The position numbers were made by a program, and so were the translations under genes. Below, in pieces: positions 1 to 5,553 of a DNA stretch of 13,760 nucleotides (position 1 is the first letter of the stretch; each line of letters begins with the position of its first letter). The notes beneath the pieces were generated by a model, which worked only from the letters and a program-made list of their open reading frames with translations, had not been told where the DNA came from and ran no database searches. Source of the DNA: CANMUM01 sp965263365 (lineage in GTDB: Bacteria > Pseudomonadota > Alphaproteobacteria > Rhodobacterales > Rhodobacteraceae); the NCBI GenBank assembly GCA_965263365.1, contig CBDHHJ010000002.1, positions 1-13,760 on the forward strand. Direction: 5' to 3'.

Positions 1-265
1 GGCAATAACCATTAGTACCGCAATTAGACATTAACACTTGCAAGTCAAAAATGCGGTTAAAGTCGCCTAGGTTGTAAATGTCGAGACAAACTTTTTGTGA
101 CGCGACAGCGCCAAGGTTTAAAGCTTCTTCCGCTACAGGTTCGCACTTGTACATGAAGTTAAGGTAACGAATAACCTCGTTTTGATCATCAGCAACGGCT
201 TGTGTTACTGGAACTGATGAACAAGAGGCCATAAGCAAAGCTGCTGCCATAAGAATACGTTTCAT
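1..265 (-). CDS. Predicted lipoprotein, continues past the window edge
   Basis: Starts at the ATG at 263-265 behind GGAG about 7 nt upstream and reads leftwards off position 1, giving 88 residues in the window. The N-terminus is a lipoprotein signal: Met-Lys-Arg, a hydrophobic run (ILMAAALLM) and a lipobox M-A-S-C with the lipidated Cys at residue 15. Four more Cys follow in the mature part, suggesting disulfides in the periplasm. If position 1 is joined to 13760, the frame continues CRLNGLEK and stops at 13738-13740, giving 95 aa; that stop overlaps the next gene's ATG (ATGA). It is the first gene after the 304-332 promoter and so heads the replication/virion operon. The role is unknown; a superinfection-exclusion lipoprotein or an outer spanin subunit are guesses. 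Confidence 0.75.
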   Translation of the reverse strand, partial: MKRILMAAALLMASCSSVPVTQAVADDQNEVIRYLNFMYKCEPVAEEALNLGAVASQKVCLDIYNLGDFNRIFDLQVLMSNCGTNGYC

Positions 266-303
266 TTTCTACTCCATTTTTTCGCGCTTGATTGCGCATT
301 TGT

Positions 304-332
304 TTGATAGCAATTTTGAGACAAAAAGTCAA
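304..332 (-). promoter_or_regulatory. Sigma70-like promoter of the main operon
   Basis: On the minus strand TTGACT (327-332) is followed after exactly 17 nt by TATCAA (304-309). The predicted transcription start lies near 297, about 30 nt before the lipoprotein ATG at 265. The -35 box overlaps the stop codon of the 329-517 gene. It sits in the only gap (266-328) before the lipoprotein, polymerase and virion genes, so on a circular map it would drive most of the genome. The match is good by consensus but unproven. Confidence 0.5.
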
Positions 333-517
333 CAAAAACAAATTGCTTGAAGAGGTATTTTGTAACGGTGAAATTTTGCGCGATCTCCATTACGTAAAAA
401 ATCATTTGCATTGCACCCTTCAATTGCTACCTGTTTTTCGTTAACGTAGCGCACTCTCAACGCCATCTTATCCCCCAGATAAATCCCGGGAAATTTTGTT
501 GCCTTTACATATATCAT
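329..517 (-). CDS. Small basic hypothetical protein, 62 aa
   Basis: ATG at 515-517 overlaps the stop of the preceding 42-aa gene as ATGA, so translation is probably coupled. The product is soluble-looking, with no membrane segment, and is fairly basic and beta-prone (for example YVKATKFPGIYLG, then MALRVRYVNEKQVAIEG), with two Cys, the second being its last residue (C60 and C62). It resembles small phage regulatory or nucleic-acid-binding proteins in composition only; no motif supports a function. It is the last gene of the 329-1213 transcript, directly before the main-operon promoter. Confidence 0.6.
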   Translation of the reverse strand: MIYVKATKFPGIYLGDKMALRVRYVNEKQVAIEGCNANDFLRNGDRAKFHRYKIPLQAICFC

Positions 518-642
518 TTTGAGTTAATCCATTTCTCTACCAAGATAGCTATTAAACTGACGCCTGTTGTTAAAGCGCCAAGCTGGGCCGAAACATTCCA
601 CATGAATATGTTGATAAGCAGCCATATTATTAACTTGGTCAT
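514..642 (-). CDS. Tiny membrane protein, 42 aa
   Basis: Too short for usual gene callers but well supported: its ATG (640-642) overlaps the stop of the 113-aa gene as TAATG, and its TGA overlaps the next start as ATGA. The product begins MTKLIIWLLINIFMWNV and has one strongly hydrophobic segment (residues 3-17) and a second weaker one (about 21-37) ending in a charged tail, EKWINSK. The size and possible two-span hairpin fit a small holin or a membrane-associated accessory peptide. No family is recognised. Confidence 0.65.
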   Translation of the reverse strand: MTKLIIWLLINIFMWNVSAQLGALTTGVSLIAILVEKWINSK

Positions 643-983
643 TAGAACGGAACCTTCAACATAGGATTTTTATTTAGGGCGGCGTCTATAATGTCGCGAA
701 CCTCAATTAAATTTCCTTCCGATAAAGCATTGTCGATCATCTCAAGAGATACAGTCAACCGCCCGATTTTATCACTAAGCTCTTTAGTCTCGCGTTCTTT
801 ACGCTCAAAGACTTTTACTGAAGCTTGAATTCTAGAAATCAAAGATTGCTTTTCTTTTATAGCTCTTTTGTAGGCCGTCTCAATCTCAAGATTGGCGGCC
901 TCCAAAATCTCAATTTCTCTTTTCTGAACTCTGATAGTTTCGGCGCTAGATTTCTGATAAACAGCGTGCGGGTTCTTTCTCAT
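642..983 (-). CDS. Coiled-coil hypothetical protein, 113 aa
   Basis: Starts at the ATG at 981-983, which overlaps the previous stop as ATGA. The protein is almost entirely helical and charged: residues 15-85 carry long runs of E, K, R and spaced L/I (REIEILEAANLEIETA, then KERETKELSDKIGRLTVSLE), typical of a coiled coil. There is no signal peptide or membrane segment, so it should be cytoplasmic. It lies mid-operon in the small-gene module. It could be a scaffold, an anti-host factor or a regulator; nothing in the sequence decides this. Confidence 0.65.
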   Translation of the reverse strand: MRKNPHAVYQKSSAETIRVQKREIEILEAANLEIETAYKRAIKEKQSLISRIQASVKVFERKERETKELSDKIGRLTVSLEMIDNALSEGNLIEVRDIIDAALNKNPMLKVPF

Positions 984-1213
984 GATTTTTCCTCCATCTT
1001 TTCGAAGAAGTCATTCTTAAATATGATGTTATTGAACCTATACACTTTTACATGCATATAACTTCTTATACCATACCTATCAATAAAAGGTGTTTCATCT
1101 GTTATTGTTTTGACCGCGCCACTTGCTGTCTGATATGTGCGACCAATAAAGTCCACAACCGCGACAGGGTAAGGTGAACTTTTAGCTTGATCAATTAAAT
1201 CTTGGATTGTCAT
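980..1213 (-). CDS. Hypothetical protein, 77 aa, first gene of a short operon
   Basis: ATG at 1211-1213 follows GGGAG about 9 nt upstream and lies 28 nt from a good -10 box. The soluble 77-aa product has an alpha/beta look: MTIQDLIDQAK, then PVAVVDFIGRTYQTASG, a variable middle and a charged tail, FFEKMEEKS. No known domain is recognised. It leads the four-gene unit 1213 to 329, coupled downstream by ATGA. Being first behind its own promoter suggests an early or regulatory role, which is inference from position only. Confidence 0.65.
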   Translation of the reverse strand: MTIQDLIDQAKSSPYPVAVVDFIGRTYQTASGAVKTITDETPFIDRYGIRSYMHVKVYRFNNIIFKNDFFEKMEEKS

Positions 1214-1240
1214 GATTTTTGTCTCCCGTTGTCAGTGATT

Positions 1241-1271
1241 ATTTTATAGCAAAAACCGCTCGCAATTGCAA
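1241..1271 (-). promoter_or_regulatory. Sigma70-like promoter overlapping a terminator hairpin
   Basis: Minus strand TTGCAA (1266-1271), exactly 17 nt spacer, TATAAAAT (1241-1248). The -35 box lies in the hairpin loop of the 1251-1280 terminator and the spacer runs through its downstream arm. It would drive the genes 980-1213 to 329-517. Confidence 0.5.
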
Positions 1272-1280
1272 GCGGTTTTT
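1251..1280. terminator. Bidirectional rho-independent terminator
   Basis: Perfect 10-bp inverted repeat AAAAACCGCT / AGCGGTTTTT around a 10-nt loop, itself nearly palindromic (GCAATTGC). Each strand ends the stem with a run of five T. It follows the stop of the 87-aa gene (1286-1549) and separates it from the next operon. Confidence 0.85.
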
Positions 1281-1285
1281 GTCGA

Positions 1286-1549
1286 TTATTTTTTATTTTC
1301 TTCTAGGCGCATTAATCGGGCGTCTAATTGATCCAATTTTAAATCAATTAATTCCTGATCTTTTGCCGCTTGGCTGGCCGTATATTTATCATAAGAAGCT
1401 CGTTCAAGAGAGCTTATTCTCTGGGATATAGAGCCGCCCCAATAAAACATAATACCTGTCTGCACTATAAGCCCCAAAATAAGAGCCAATAACTCAAGAG
1501 AAATTGTTCTGCTCAATCCTAAATCTCTTGGTGTGCTTTTACTGTTCAT
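1286..1549 (-). CDS. Membrane-anchored coiled-coil protein, 87 aa
   Basis: The chosen start is the ATG at 1547-1549 because it overlaps the preceding stop as TAATG; a slightly longer reading frame upstream has no such support. The order is a polar N-terminus (about 18 aa), one transmembrane segment (residues 19-40, LELLALILGLIVQTGIMFYW), then a charged helix with coiled-coil spacing to the C-terminus. This single span plus long periplasmic helix is the layout of inner-membrane spanins (Rz-like), and it would pair logically with the lipoprotein at 1-265, but the layout alone is weak evidence. It ends just before a strong terminator. Confidence 0.65.
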   Translation of the reverse strand: MNSKSTPRDLGLSRTISLELLALILGLIVQTGIMFYWGGSISQRISSLERASYDKYTASQAAKDQELIDLKLDQLDARLMRLEENKK

Positions 1550-1692
1550 TAAAAACTCCACGGTAAATAGATGAATTTTCGATTACCTTGAGCATCTAAG
1601 CACATATAGCCCCGTTTAGTTTTTCCGCCAGAAATAATTTTTGATCTGGCTATCTGCCTAACTATGCCGTTATTCTTAGTCAGTATTAGCAT
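1549..1692 (-). CDS. Small basic protein, 47 aa
   Basis: ATG at 1690-1692 lies inside the end of the 66-aa gene (17-nt overlap) and its TAA overlaps the next ATG as TAATG. The product is strongly basic (about ten K/R in 47 residues): NNGIVRQIARSKIISGGKTK, then RGYMCLDAQGNRKFIYLPWSF. The basic first half followed by an apparent beta hairpin suggests nucleic-acid binding, but no named fold is recognised. It fills what would otherwise be a 114-nt gap between two genes. Confidence 0.6.
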   Translation of the reverse strand: MLILTKNNGIVRQIARSKIISGGKTKRGYMCLDAQGNRKFIYLPWSF

Positions 1693-1876
1693 GTCGTAAA
1701 AACCTCTCACTTACCTCAAAAAGTCTGTTACTTTTGCTATACGCTAATTTAATGTGATATTTAGCTAGTTGTCCGTAAGGTGATACTGCGGCAATTTGAT
1801 ATGTACCCTCGTATCCTTCCACCTCAACTAGATCACCTATTTTAAATTTGCGTTTCTCCGGCTTACCTTTTCCCAT
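1676..1876 (-). CDS. Small SH3/KOW-like protein, 66 aa
   Basis: ATG at 1874-1876 has a good ribosome site (GAGGT, 7 nt upstream). After a basic tail (MGKGKPEKRK) the core KFKIGDLVEVEGYEGTYQI is the typical first part of an SH3-like barrel of the KOW kind, G-D-x-V-x-V followed by a turn and a Y-x-I strand. Such small proteins bind nucleic acid or partner proteins; the role here is unknown. The gene follows a terminator and probably depends on read-through, since no promoter fits in the short space between. Confidence 0.6.
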   Translation of the reverse strand: MGKGKPEKRKFKIGDLVEVEGYEGTYQIAAVSPYGQLAKYHIKLAYSKSNRLFEVSERFLRHANTD

Positions 1877-1891
1877 TGCTTTACCTCATAC

Positions 1892-1916
1892 AAAAAGAGC
1901 GCGGAATTAACCGCGC
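1892..1916 (-). terminator. Rho-independent terminator after the SSB-like gene
   Basis: Minus-strand transcript: GCGCGG, 6-nt loop TTAATT, CCGCGC (stem 1899-1904 with 1911-1916), then TCTTTTTG. The hairpin sits between the stop at 1941 and the ribosome site of the next gene and probably attenuates rather than ends transcription. Confidence 0.75.
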
Positions 1917-1940
1917 CCTATGTTAACGAACAAAATTATT

Positions 1941-2393
1941 TTATTCGCCCAAAGCTGGCAAGGCTTGCTCAAGCTCGACCATAGCGTCACTTTGTACGGT
2001 ATCAATTACCGGCACACACTCATATTGATAGCCGATTTTGTTTGTCGCCGGTTTAGCATAAACATCCACAGCGAATTTGATTTCAGAATAAACTGGGCGA
2101 TCTTTATCGTCCAAAACGCCAGTATCGACAGCGCTGCACAACATTTCATTAATACCACCCGGCATGTAAAGAACGCCAGACTTATACTTGCGGGATTTGT
2201 CTGTGACATTAATACCAACAAAGTCACCAGTTAGACCGAAAAGAATTTCGCCGTCACGGTCTGTAGTTTTGATGCCTTTAGCTACGCCGTAAAAACGCGC
2301 AATATGGGTTTTTTCTTTCTTACCATCAGAGCCGTCAGCTTCGATTGTTTTTACGGTAAGTTTTGATACCATTACTTCTTCAATTTTAGACAT
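1941..2393 (-). CDS. Possible ssDNA-binding protein, 150 aa
   Basis: ATG at 2391-2393, first gene behind the 2409-2467 control region and followed by a terminator. The protein is rich in beta strand and charged residues: THIARFYGVAKGIKTTDRDG, a central GDFVGINVTDKSRKYKSGVL, then SEIKFAVDVYAKPATNKIGY and a hydrophobic/acidic end (LEQALPALGE). The pattern of short alternating strands, aromatic residues and an acidic tail is compatible with an OB-fold SSB, which a protein-primed replication system needs (phi29 p5, PRD1 P12). No diagnostic motif is present, so the function is inferred from shape and from its own strong control region. Confidence 0.7.
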   Translation of the reverse strand: MSKIEEVMVSKLTVKTIEADGSDGKKEKTHIARFYGVAKGIKTTDRDGEILFGLTGDFVGINVTDKSRKYKSGVLYMPGGINEMLCSAVDTGVLDDKDRPVYSEIKFAVDVYAKPATNKIGYQYECVPVIDTVQSDAMVELEQALPALGE

Positions 2394-2408
2394 TGTATTT
2401 TTCCGTTA

Positions 2409-2433
2409 GTTTCCCGTTGTCGAATTTGACAAC
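2409..2433. promoter_or_regulatory. Operator-like palindrome in the leader of the SSB-like gene
   Basis: GTTGTCGAATTTGACAAC at 2416-2433 is an 18-bp near-perfect palindrome (16 of 18 positions). A related half site, AAATTTGTCAAC, lies at 2457-2468 over the -35 box. The flanking stretch 2409-2421 (gtttcccgttgtc) recurs at 1221-1233 with one mismatch, just before another operon's first gene. This looks like a shared regulatory site, repressor unknown. Confidence 0.45.
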
Positions 2434-2439
2434 AATTCT

Positions 2440-2467
2440 GTTTTATATATCCCGCTAAATTTGTCAA
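2440..2467 (-). promoter_or_regulatory. Probable promoter of the SSB-like gene
   Basis: Minus strand has a perfect TTGACA (2462-2467). Spacing to the -10 is imperfect: TATAAA (2442-2447) is 14 nt away and TAAAAC (2440-2445) 16 nt. The region is AT-rich and stands before the 1941-2393 gene, so a promoter is likely but the exact -10 is uncertain. Confidence 0.45.
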
Positions 2468-2477
2468 CTTATTTTTA

Positions 2478-2529
2478 GGGCCAGCAAATTAAAATTTTGC
2501 TGGCCCCAGCGCCACGGGAAAACAGCGCT
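2478..2529. other. Strong hairpins in the largest noncoding gap
   Basis: An 11-bp perfect stem GGGCCAGCAAA / TTTGCTGGCCC (2478-2488 with 2496-2506, 7-nt loop) is followed by a weaker AGCGC / GCGCT pair (2508-2512 with 2525-2529). It comes right after the end of the long virion operon. Neither strand carries a U-run after the large stem, so it is not a standard terminator. It could be a non-canonical terminator, an RNA 3' stabiliser, or part of an origin or packaging site. Confidence 0.55.
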
Positions 2530-2530
2530 A

Positions 2531-2851
2531 TCAGCTTACAGCCGATTTTTTAATTTCTTTTAGCTCATTTTCAAGCGCGGTAATTTGGTTTTGCTGATCA
2601 CCGTAAATTTTTTGAGACGCACCCTTAAAGTTTTCAAGGTCAGCGCGAAGAGCTTCAATCACTGCGGTTTGTTTGATCATGATTTCGTGTGCTTTATCCA
2701 AGCGGTCGCTTAGGTCATCATAATAGCTTTTAGCTGATGTTTTATCTTCTTCGATAACCTCAAGCCCGGTTTCGACTTTTTCTTGTTCGTCTTCTACCTT
2801 GGCCGCAACAGGCTTAGGGCGGCCATTTGCCGCGTTGTAAACTTTAACCAT
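2531..2851 (-). CDS. Acidic coiled-coil protein, 106 aa, last gene of the main operon
   Basis: ATG at 2849-2851, 4 nt after the holin-like gene. A short basic, Pro-rich N-terminus (VYNAANGRPKPVAAK) leads into an acidic linker (about 20-40) and then a long helix to the C-terminus with coiled-coil spacing (DLSDRLDKAHEIMIKQTAVI, then ALRADLENFKG and ITALENELKEIKK). There is no membrane segment or signal. Position at the end of the virion block suggests a minor structural, scaffolding or lysis-associated protein. No family is recognised. Confidence 0.65.
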   Translation of the reverse strand: MVKVYNAANGRPKPVAAKVEDEQEKVETGLEVIEEDKTSAKSYYDDLSDRLDKAHEIMIKQTAVIEALRADLENFKGASQKIYGDQQNQITALENELKEIKKSAVS

Positions 2852-2855
2852 AACT

Positions 2856-3050
2856 TTAGTTTCCTTTTTCTCTCTTTAATACGCCTACAATCCCCAATAG
2901 GACCACAAGCAAAGCTTCCCAAAATTCTGGGGGCATTTGGTCAATATATTCATGGCCCATGCTTAAGCCTAAAATCGATGTTCCTAAACCGGCCCATGTT
3001 GAGGGTTCGTTAGCACGTTCCTTAACAGTTTTGAATGGTTGAAAAGACAT
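2856..3050 (-). CDS. Holin-like small membrane protein, 64 aa
   Basis: ATG at 3048-3050. The N-terminus FKTVKERANEPSTWAGLG resembles the start of many small phage holin-type proteins, in which a charged helix with E-P-S-T-W-A-G precedes the first membrane segment. Hydrophobic stretches follow at about residues 16-31 and 44-59 (FWEALLVVLLGIVGVL), separated by a short polar turn, and the C-terminus is positive (KREKGN). This two-segment, charged-tail layout fits a holin acting in the inner membrane. The assignment rests on layout and a short motif, and no endolysin partner is recognisable nearby. Confidence 0.6.
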   Translation of the reverse strand: MSFQPFKTVKERANEPSTWAGLGTSILGLSMGHEYIDQMPPEFWEALLVVLLGIVGVLKREKGN

Positions 3051-3054
3051 ATAG

Positions 3055-3552
3055 TTACCTCATTCTATTATAGGTAAGCCCTATAACTAAAAATATTAAA
3101 ACAGCGCCAGCTACTATAACGCCAATCCTTCCAGACCATTTCGAAGCCACTTCAAAAATGTTTTCAGGGTTTGACGGGTTAGCAATTCCGCTAGTTGGGT
3201 TAGTTTCGGACTTGCCCCCAAAAAGGGCGCAAGCTGGCGAAAACATAAGTAATTCACTATCGCAAGGGTTTAAAGAAAATCCTTTGGATAATTTTTCTTC
3301 TACAATCTCACCAGTTTCTGGACCACCTTGCGCTATTTGCTCGCCGCCAACCGTGATAAAAAATTTTTCATCTCGGTTAACTGGATTACCAAAAACATCT
3401 GTTTCGGTCCCAAAAATATCCATACCTTCCAAAACTTTTAGATAAGGATTTTGGTTAGGCGGCGCTCCAGAAATTCCGTATTCTTTGCGAAGTTTAGCGG
3501 CTTGCTGGTCAGCCGCTTGAACCTCGTCAAATAGATCGGAAAGTTTAGACAT
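3055..3552 (-). CDS. C-terminally anchored membrane protein, 165 aa
   Basis: ATG at 3550-3552 overlaps the preceding stop as TAATG. The first 140 residues are soluble: an N-terminal helix (LSDLFDEVQAADQQAAKLRK), a Gly/Pro/Asn-rich middle and Cys at 97 and 108. One transmembrane segment lies at residues 142-160 (IGVIVAGAVLIFLVIGL), ending in a short basic tail, YNRMR. Tail-anchored proteins of this sort are typical of the inner membrane of tectivirus-like virions. No known domain is recognised; a vertex, membrane-tube or lysis role are all possible. Confidence 0.65.
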   Translation of the reverse strand: MSKLSDLFDEVQAADQQAAKLRKEYGISGAPPNQNPYLKVLEGMDIFGTETDVFGNPVNRDEKFFITVGGEQIAQGGPETGEIVEEKLSKGFSLNPCDSELLMFSPACALFGGKSETNPTSGIANPSNPENIFEVASKWSGRIGVIVAGAVLIFLVIGLTYNRMR

Positions 3553-3854
3553 TATCTAACACCGAAATTAAAGCCCGTGAAATCACGCCTAGCGGATGCG
3601 CCAGCGAAAGGATTTTCAGTTGCCGAAACCGTCCAATAGCGATCATGTTTATTTGTCGGCTTTGGCTTAATCCCGCCGTTAGAAATTGGGCCGTTTTCCA
3701 TCGAGGTAATGCTTACGCCGTTAGAGCCGCCGAAACCAGTCGCCCCCGGAAAAACAAGCCTATCAGCTCTAAAATTTTTAGAAGCAAATTTGTTAGTACG
3801 CTTCAACCGTTGGCGTCCATTAATGACGCCCCTGAAATAATCACCAATATTCAT
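3552..3854 (-). CDS. Basic Gly/Asn-rich hypothetical protein, 100 aa
   Basis: ATG at 3852-3854, 12 nt after the preceding gene, and coupled to the next by TAATG. The N-terminal third is very basic (GVINGRQRLKRTNKFASKNF), the rest is low in hydrophobic residues and rich in G, N, S and aromatic residues (FPGATGFGGSNGVSITSMEN, later FTGFNFGVR). There is no membrane segment. It may be a virion-internal, DNA-contacting or extended minor capsid protein, but nothing identifies it. Confidence 0.6.
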   Translation of the reverse strand: MNIGDYFRGVINGRQRLKRTNKFASKNFRADRLVFPGATGFGGSNGVSITSMENGPISNGGIKPKPTNKHDRYWTVSATENPFAGASARRDFTGFNFGVR

Positions 3855-3866
3855 ATCAAATCACCT

Positions 3867-4562
3867 TTATGTAAGACATGTTTCATATTCATCAATCTTG
3901 CCTATCTTAATCCAAGGCTCTGTTGGTCGCCCGTTGTGCCAATGATAAACCCAGTAAGAGCCGTCATTACGCGCGAAACCATAATCACCGCGACCCATTA
4001 GCAGTGAGCTGGTGTCATATTGATGCCTCACAACACCTAAAGGTGTATCAGGATAACCGGCTTCTACAGCCCTAGCGCGTCTTTCTGGGGAGGCTCGATA
4101 AAGGAACAAAGCGCCGCTTTTATTTTCCGAATAAAATTTATCCCAATCAATACCATATCTGAAGCATGGTGGGGGAACATATTCTGCCGTTGGAATATAA
4201 ACGTCCGGTGGGGGCATTGAAATTCTAGCTATTTCGCTGGTGTTAAACACCATCTCAATACGCCCCGCTCCGGTTCCGCAATTGCATGAATTATAAGGGG
4301 CGTAATCTGCGCCCTGCTCAATTCCTGTTTGCTGGGGGACTGATAGCCCCCCAACGTTTATATCACCAAAGCTATAGGGCTTTAGATCAAAATCGTTGCT
4401 TTCAGGCATCAATAAGTCTGGACTAAAAAACTCAAGCACTTCTGAAGCGCCGGGAATTAAAGCTATTTCATCTTTTGATCTTTTTATCAAAGCCCAAACG
4501 AAAGCGACAACTAAAGCGCCTACGAGAGTGTAGATGATATTTCGCTGTAGTTTCTTATCCAT
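3867..4562 (-). CDS. N-terminally anchored virion-type protein, 231 aa
   Basis: ATG at 4560-4562 overlaps the stop of the preceding fibre-like gene by 8 nt. A short basic N-terminus (MDKKLQR) leads to one transmembrane segment (residues 9-27, IIYTLVGALVVAFVWALI), so most of the protein would lie on the far side of the membrane. A Cys pair (NSCNCGTG, C93 and C95), a Pro-rich stretch at 116-132 (MPPPDVYIP, then EYVPPP) and a Trp/Tyr/His-rich end (SYWVYHWHNGRP, residues 202-213) follow. No catalytic motif is recognised. It might be a membrane-linked spike or a lysis or entry protein. Confidence 0.65.
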   Translation of the reverse strand: MDKKLQRNIIYTLVGALVVAFVWALIKRSKDEIALIPGASEVLEFFSPDLLMPESNDFDLKPYSFGDINVGGLSVPQQTGIEQGADYAPYNSCNCGTGAGRIEMVFNTSEIARISMPPPDVYIPTAEYVPPPCFRYGIDWDKFYSENKSGALFLYRASPERRARAVEAGYPDTPLGVVRHQYDTSSLLMGRGDYGFARNDGSYWVYHWHNGRPTEPWIKIGKIDEYETCLT

Positions 4563-5553
4563 TTAAAGCCCCATAATCTACGGTCAAAAATCCGCCGCTA
4601 ACGCCTACTGCGCTTGGGTTTGTGTTTAACACGTCTTGAGCCATTGGGCCTACATAATGTTCGTCTGGTGCTCCATCATAAGCCCAACTATATTTAGGTG
4701 TGCCATCTGGATATTCACCGATAACCTTAATATCTCGCTTAAGTCTAACGTCTGAGAACAAAGCCGCGCCTAGTGATAAAGCGCCGCCCAAAACATTACC
4801 AAATAGATTGTTATCGCTACCGCGTCTCGCAGTCTTATTTGATTGTGTAATGTTAAGCCTGTCAGTCATGCCTTGGTCAAGAGCAATTTCGGTTTGAGCG
4901 CCGATTGATGCTAAGCTAATATCTCGATCATATTGAGCTTCTAAAGCATCGTTTGCAAGTTGCGCGTTAAACATAGCGGCGGCATTTCGGCTTTGTTCTA
5001 GTTGCGCATTTATGCTACTAGCAAACATATTTTCTTGAGACTCCAAAGAAGCCAACAAGGTAGCTGTTTGCGCGGCGATTTCAGTTTCTCTAACATTCGT
5101 CTCAAATTCAGCTAACTGAAGTTGTGTGTTAGATTGAATTTGATATTGCTTCAATTCCATAGCGGCGGCATCTTTGGCAAACTCACTTTGTATTGTCGCA
5201 AGCCCTAGGTTTTCTTGAGCGGTTAATTCCGCCAAGGCAAGGTTAGCGTTATTAGTGAATTCAATGGCTGCTAATTCCGCATGGGCCGCAATTTCCGCCG
5301 CAGCGATACCGCTATCCGCTTGAAGCTGCGCAATCGCGAAGTTTCCTTGAATTTGTGCCGCCGCAAGTGCGCTGTCACTCGCAAGTTGAGCTTGAGCGAT
5401 CTGGAATTGCTCAGAAGGCCCCGCTTGCACGAATTGAGTTGAACCACCGCCCGAATTTCCACGAAAAAATATGAATACCAACACCCCCAAAATTAGAGCG
5501 CCGATGATCAGCATGGGGCGATTTTTCTTAGATGTTAAATTACCTAAATTCAT
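4555..5553 (-). CDS. Membrane-anchored coiled-coil fibre with S74 chaperone domain, 332 aa
   Basis: ATG at 5551-5553 overlaps the preceding stop as ATGA. Order: transmembrane segment (residues 13-30, PMLIIGALILGVLVFIFF), Gly-rich linker, an Ala/Gln-rich helical stalk (about 50-235), and a C-terminal peptidase_S74 intramolecular chaperone (about 267-332). The S74 motif is clear: SDVRLKRDI, a G-x-P-x-Y-S-W strand, GPMAQDV, and the end FLTVDYGAL. The Ser267/Lys272 pair matches the autocleavage dyad spacing of the family, which folds trimeric tail spikes and is then cut off. Residues 50-126 form seven 11-residue repeats (such as LALAELTAQEN). S74 domains are usual on tailed-phage fibres, so an N-terminal membrane anchor is odd and suggests a host-recognition fibre rooted in the virion membrane. 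Confidence 0.85.
   Translation of the reverse strand: MNLGNLTSKKNRPMLIIGALILGVLVFIFFRGNSGGGSTQFVQAGPSEQFQIAQAQLASDSALAAAQIQGNFAIAQLQADSGIAAAEIAAHAELAAIEFTNNANLALAELTAQENLGLATIQSEFAKDAAAMELKQYQIQSNTQLQLAEFETNVRETEIAAQTATLLASLESQENMFASSINAQLEQSRNAAAMFNAQLANDALEAQYDRDISLASIGAQTEIALDQGMTDRLNITQSNKTARRGSDNNLFGNVLGGALSLGAALFSDVRLKRDIKVIGEYPDGTPKYSWAYDGAPDEHYVGPMAQDVLNTNPSAVGVSGGFLTVDYGALNG

Noticed and set aside
270..300. Weak inverted repeat (TGCGC / GCGCG) in the leader before the lipoprotein gene
   Set aside because: The stem is only about 4-5 bp and has no U-run, so it is not called as a terminator or operator.
825..1061. Plus-strand open frame of 78 aa
   Set aside because: Antisense to the 113-aa coiled-coil gene; Phe/Leu/Ser-rich composition is what antisense reading of Glu/Lys codons gives.
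2006..2227. Minus-strand frame of 73 aa inside the SSB-like gene
   Set aside because: It is wholly contained in the 150-aa gene, lacks a ribosome site of its own and has Cys/Met/Leu-rich composition typical of an off-frame reading.
5271..5462. Minus-strand frame of 63 aa inside the fibre gene
   Set aside because: Arg/Leu-rich off-frame reading of the Ala/Gln-rich stalk; the S74 gene frame is clearly the coding one.
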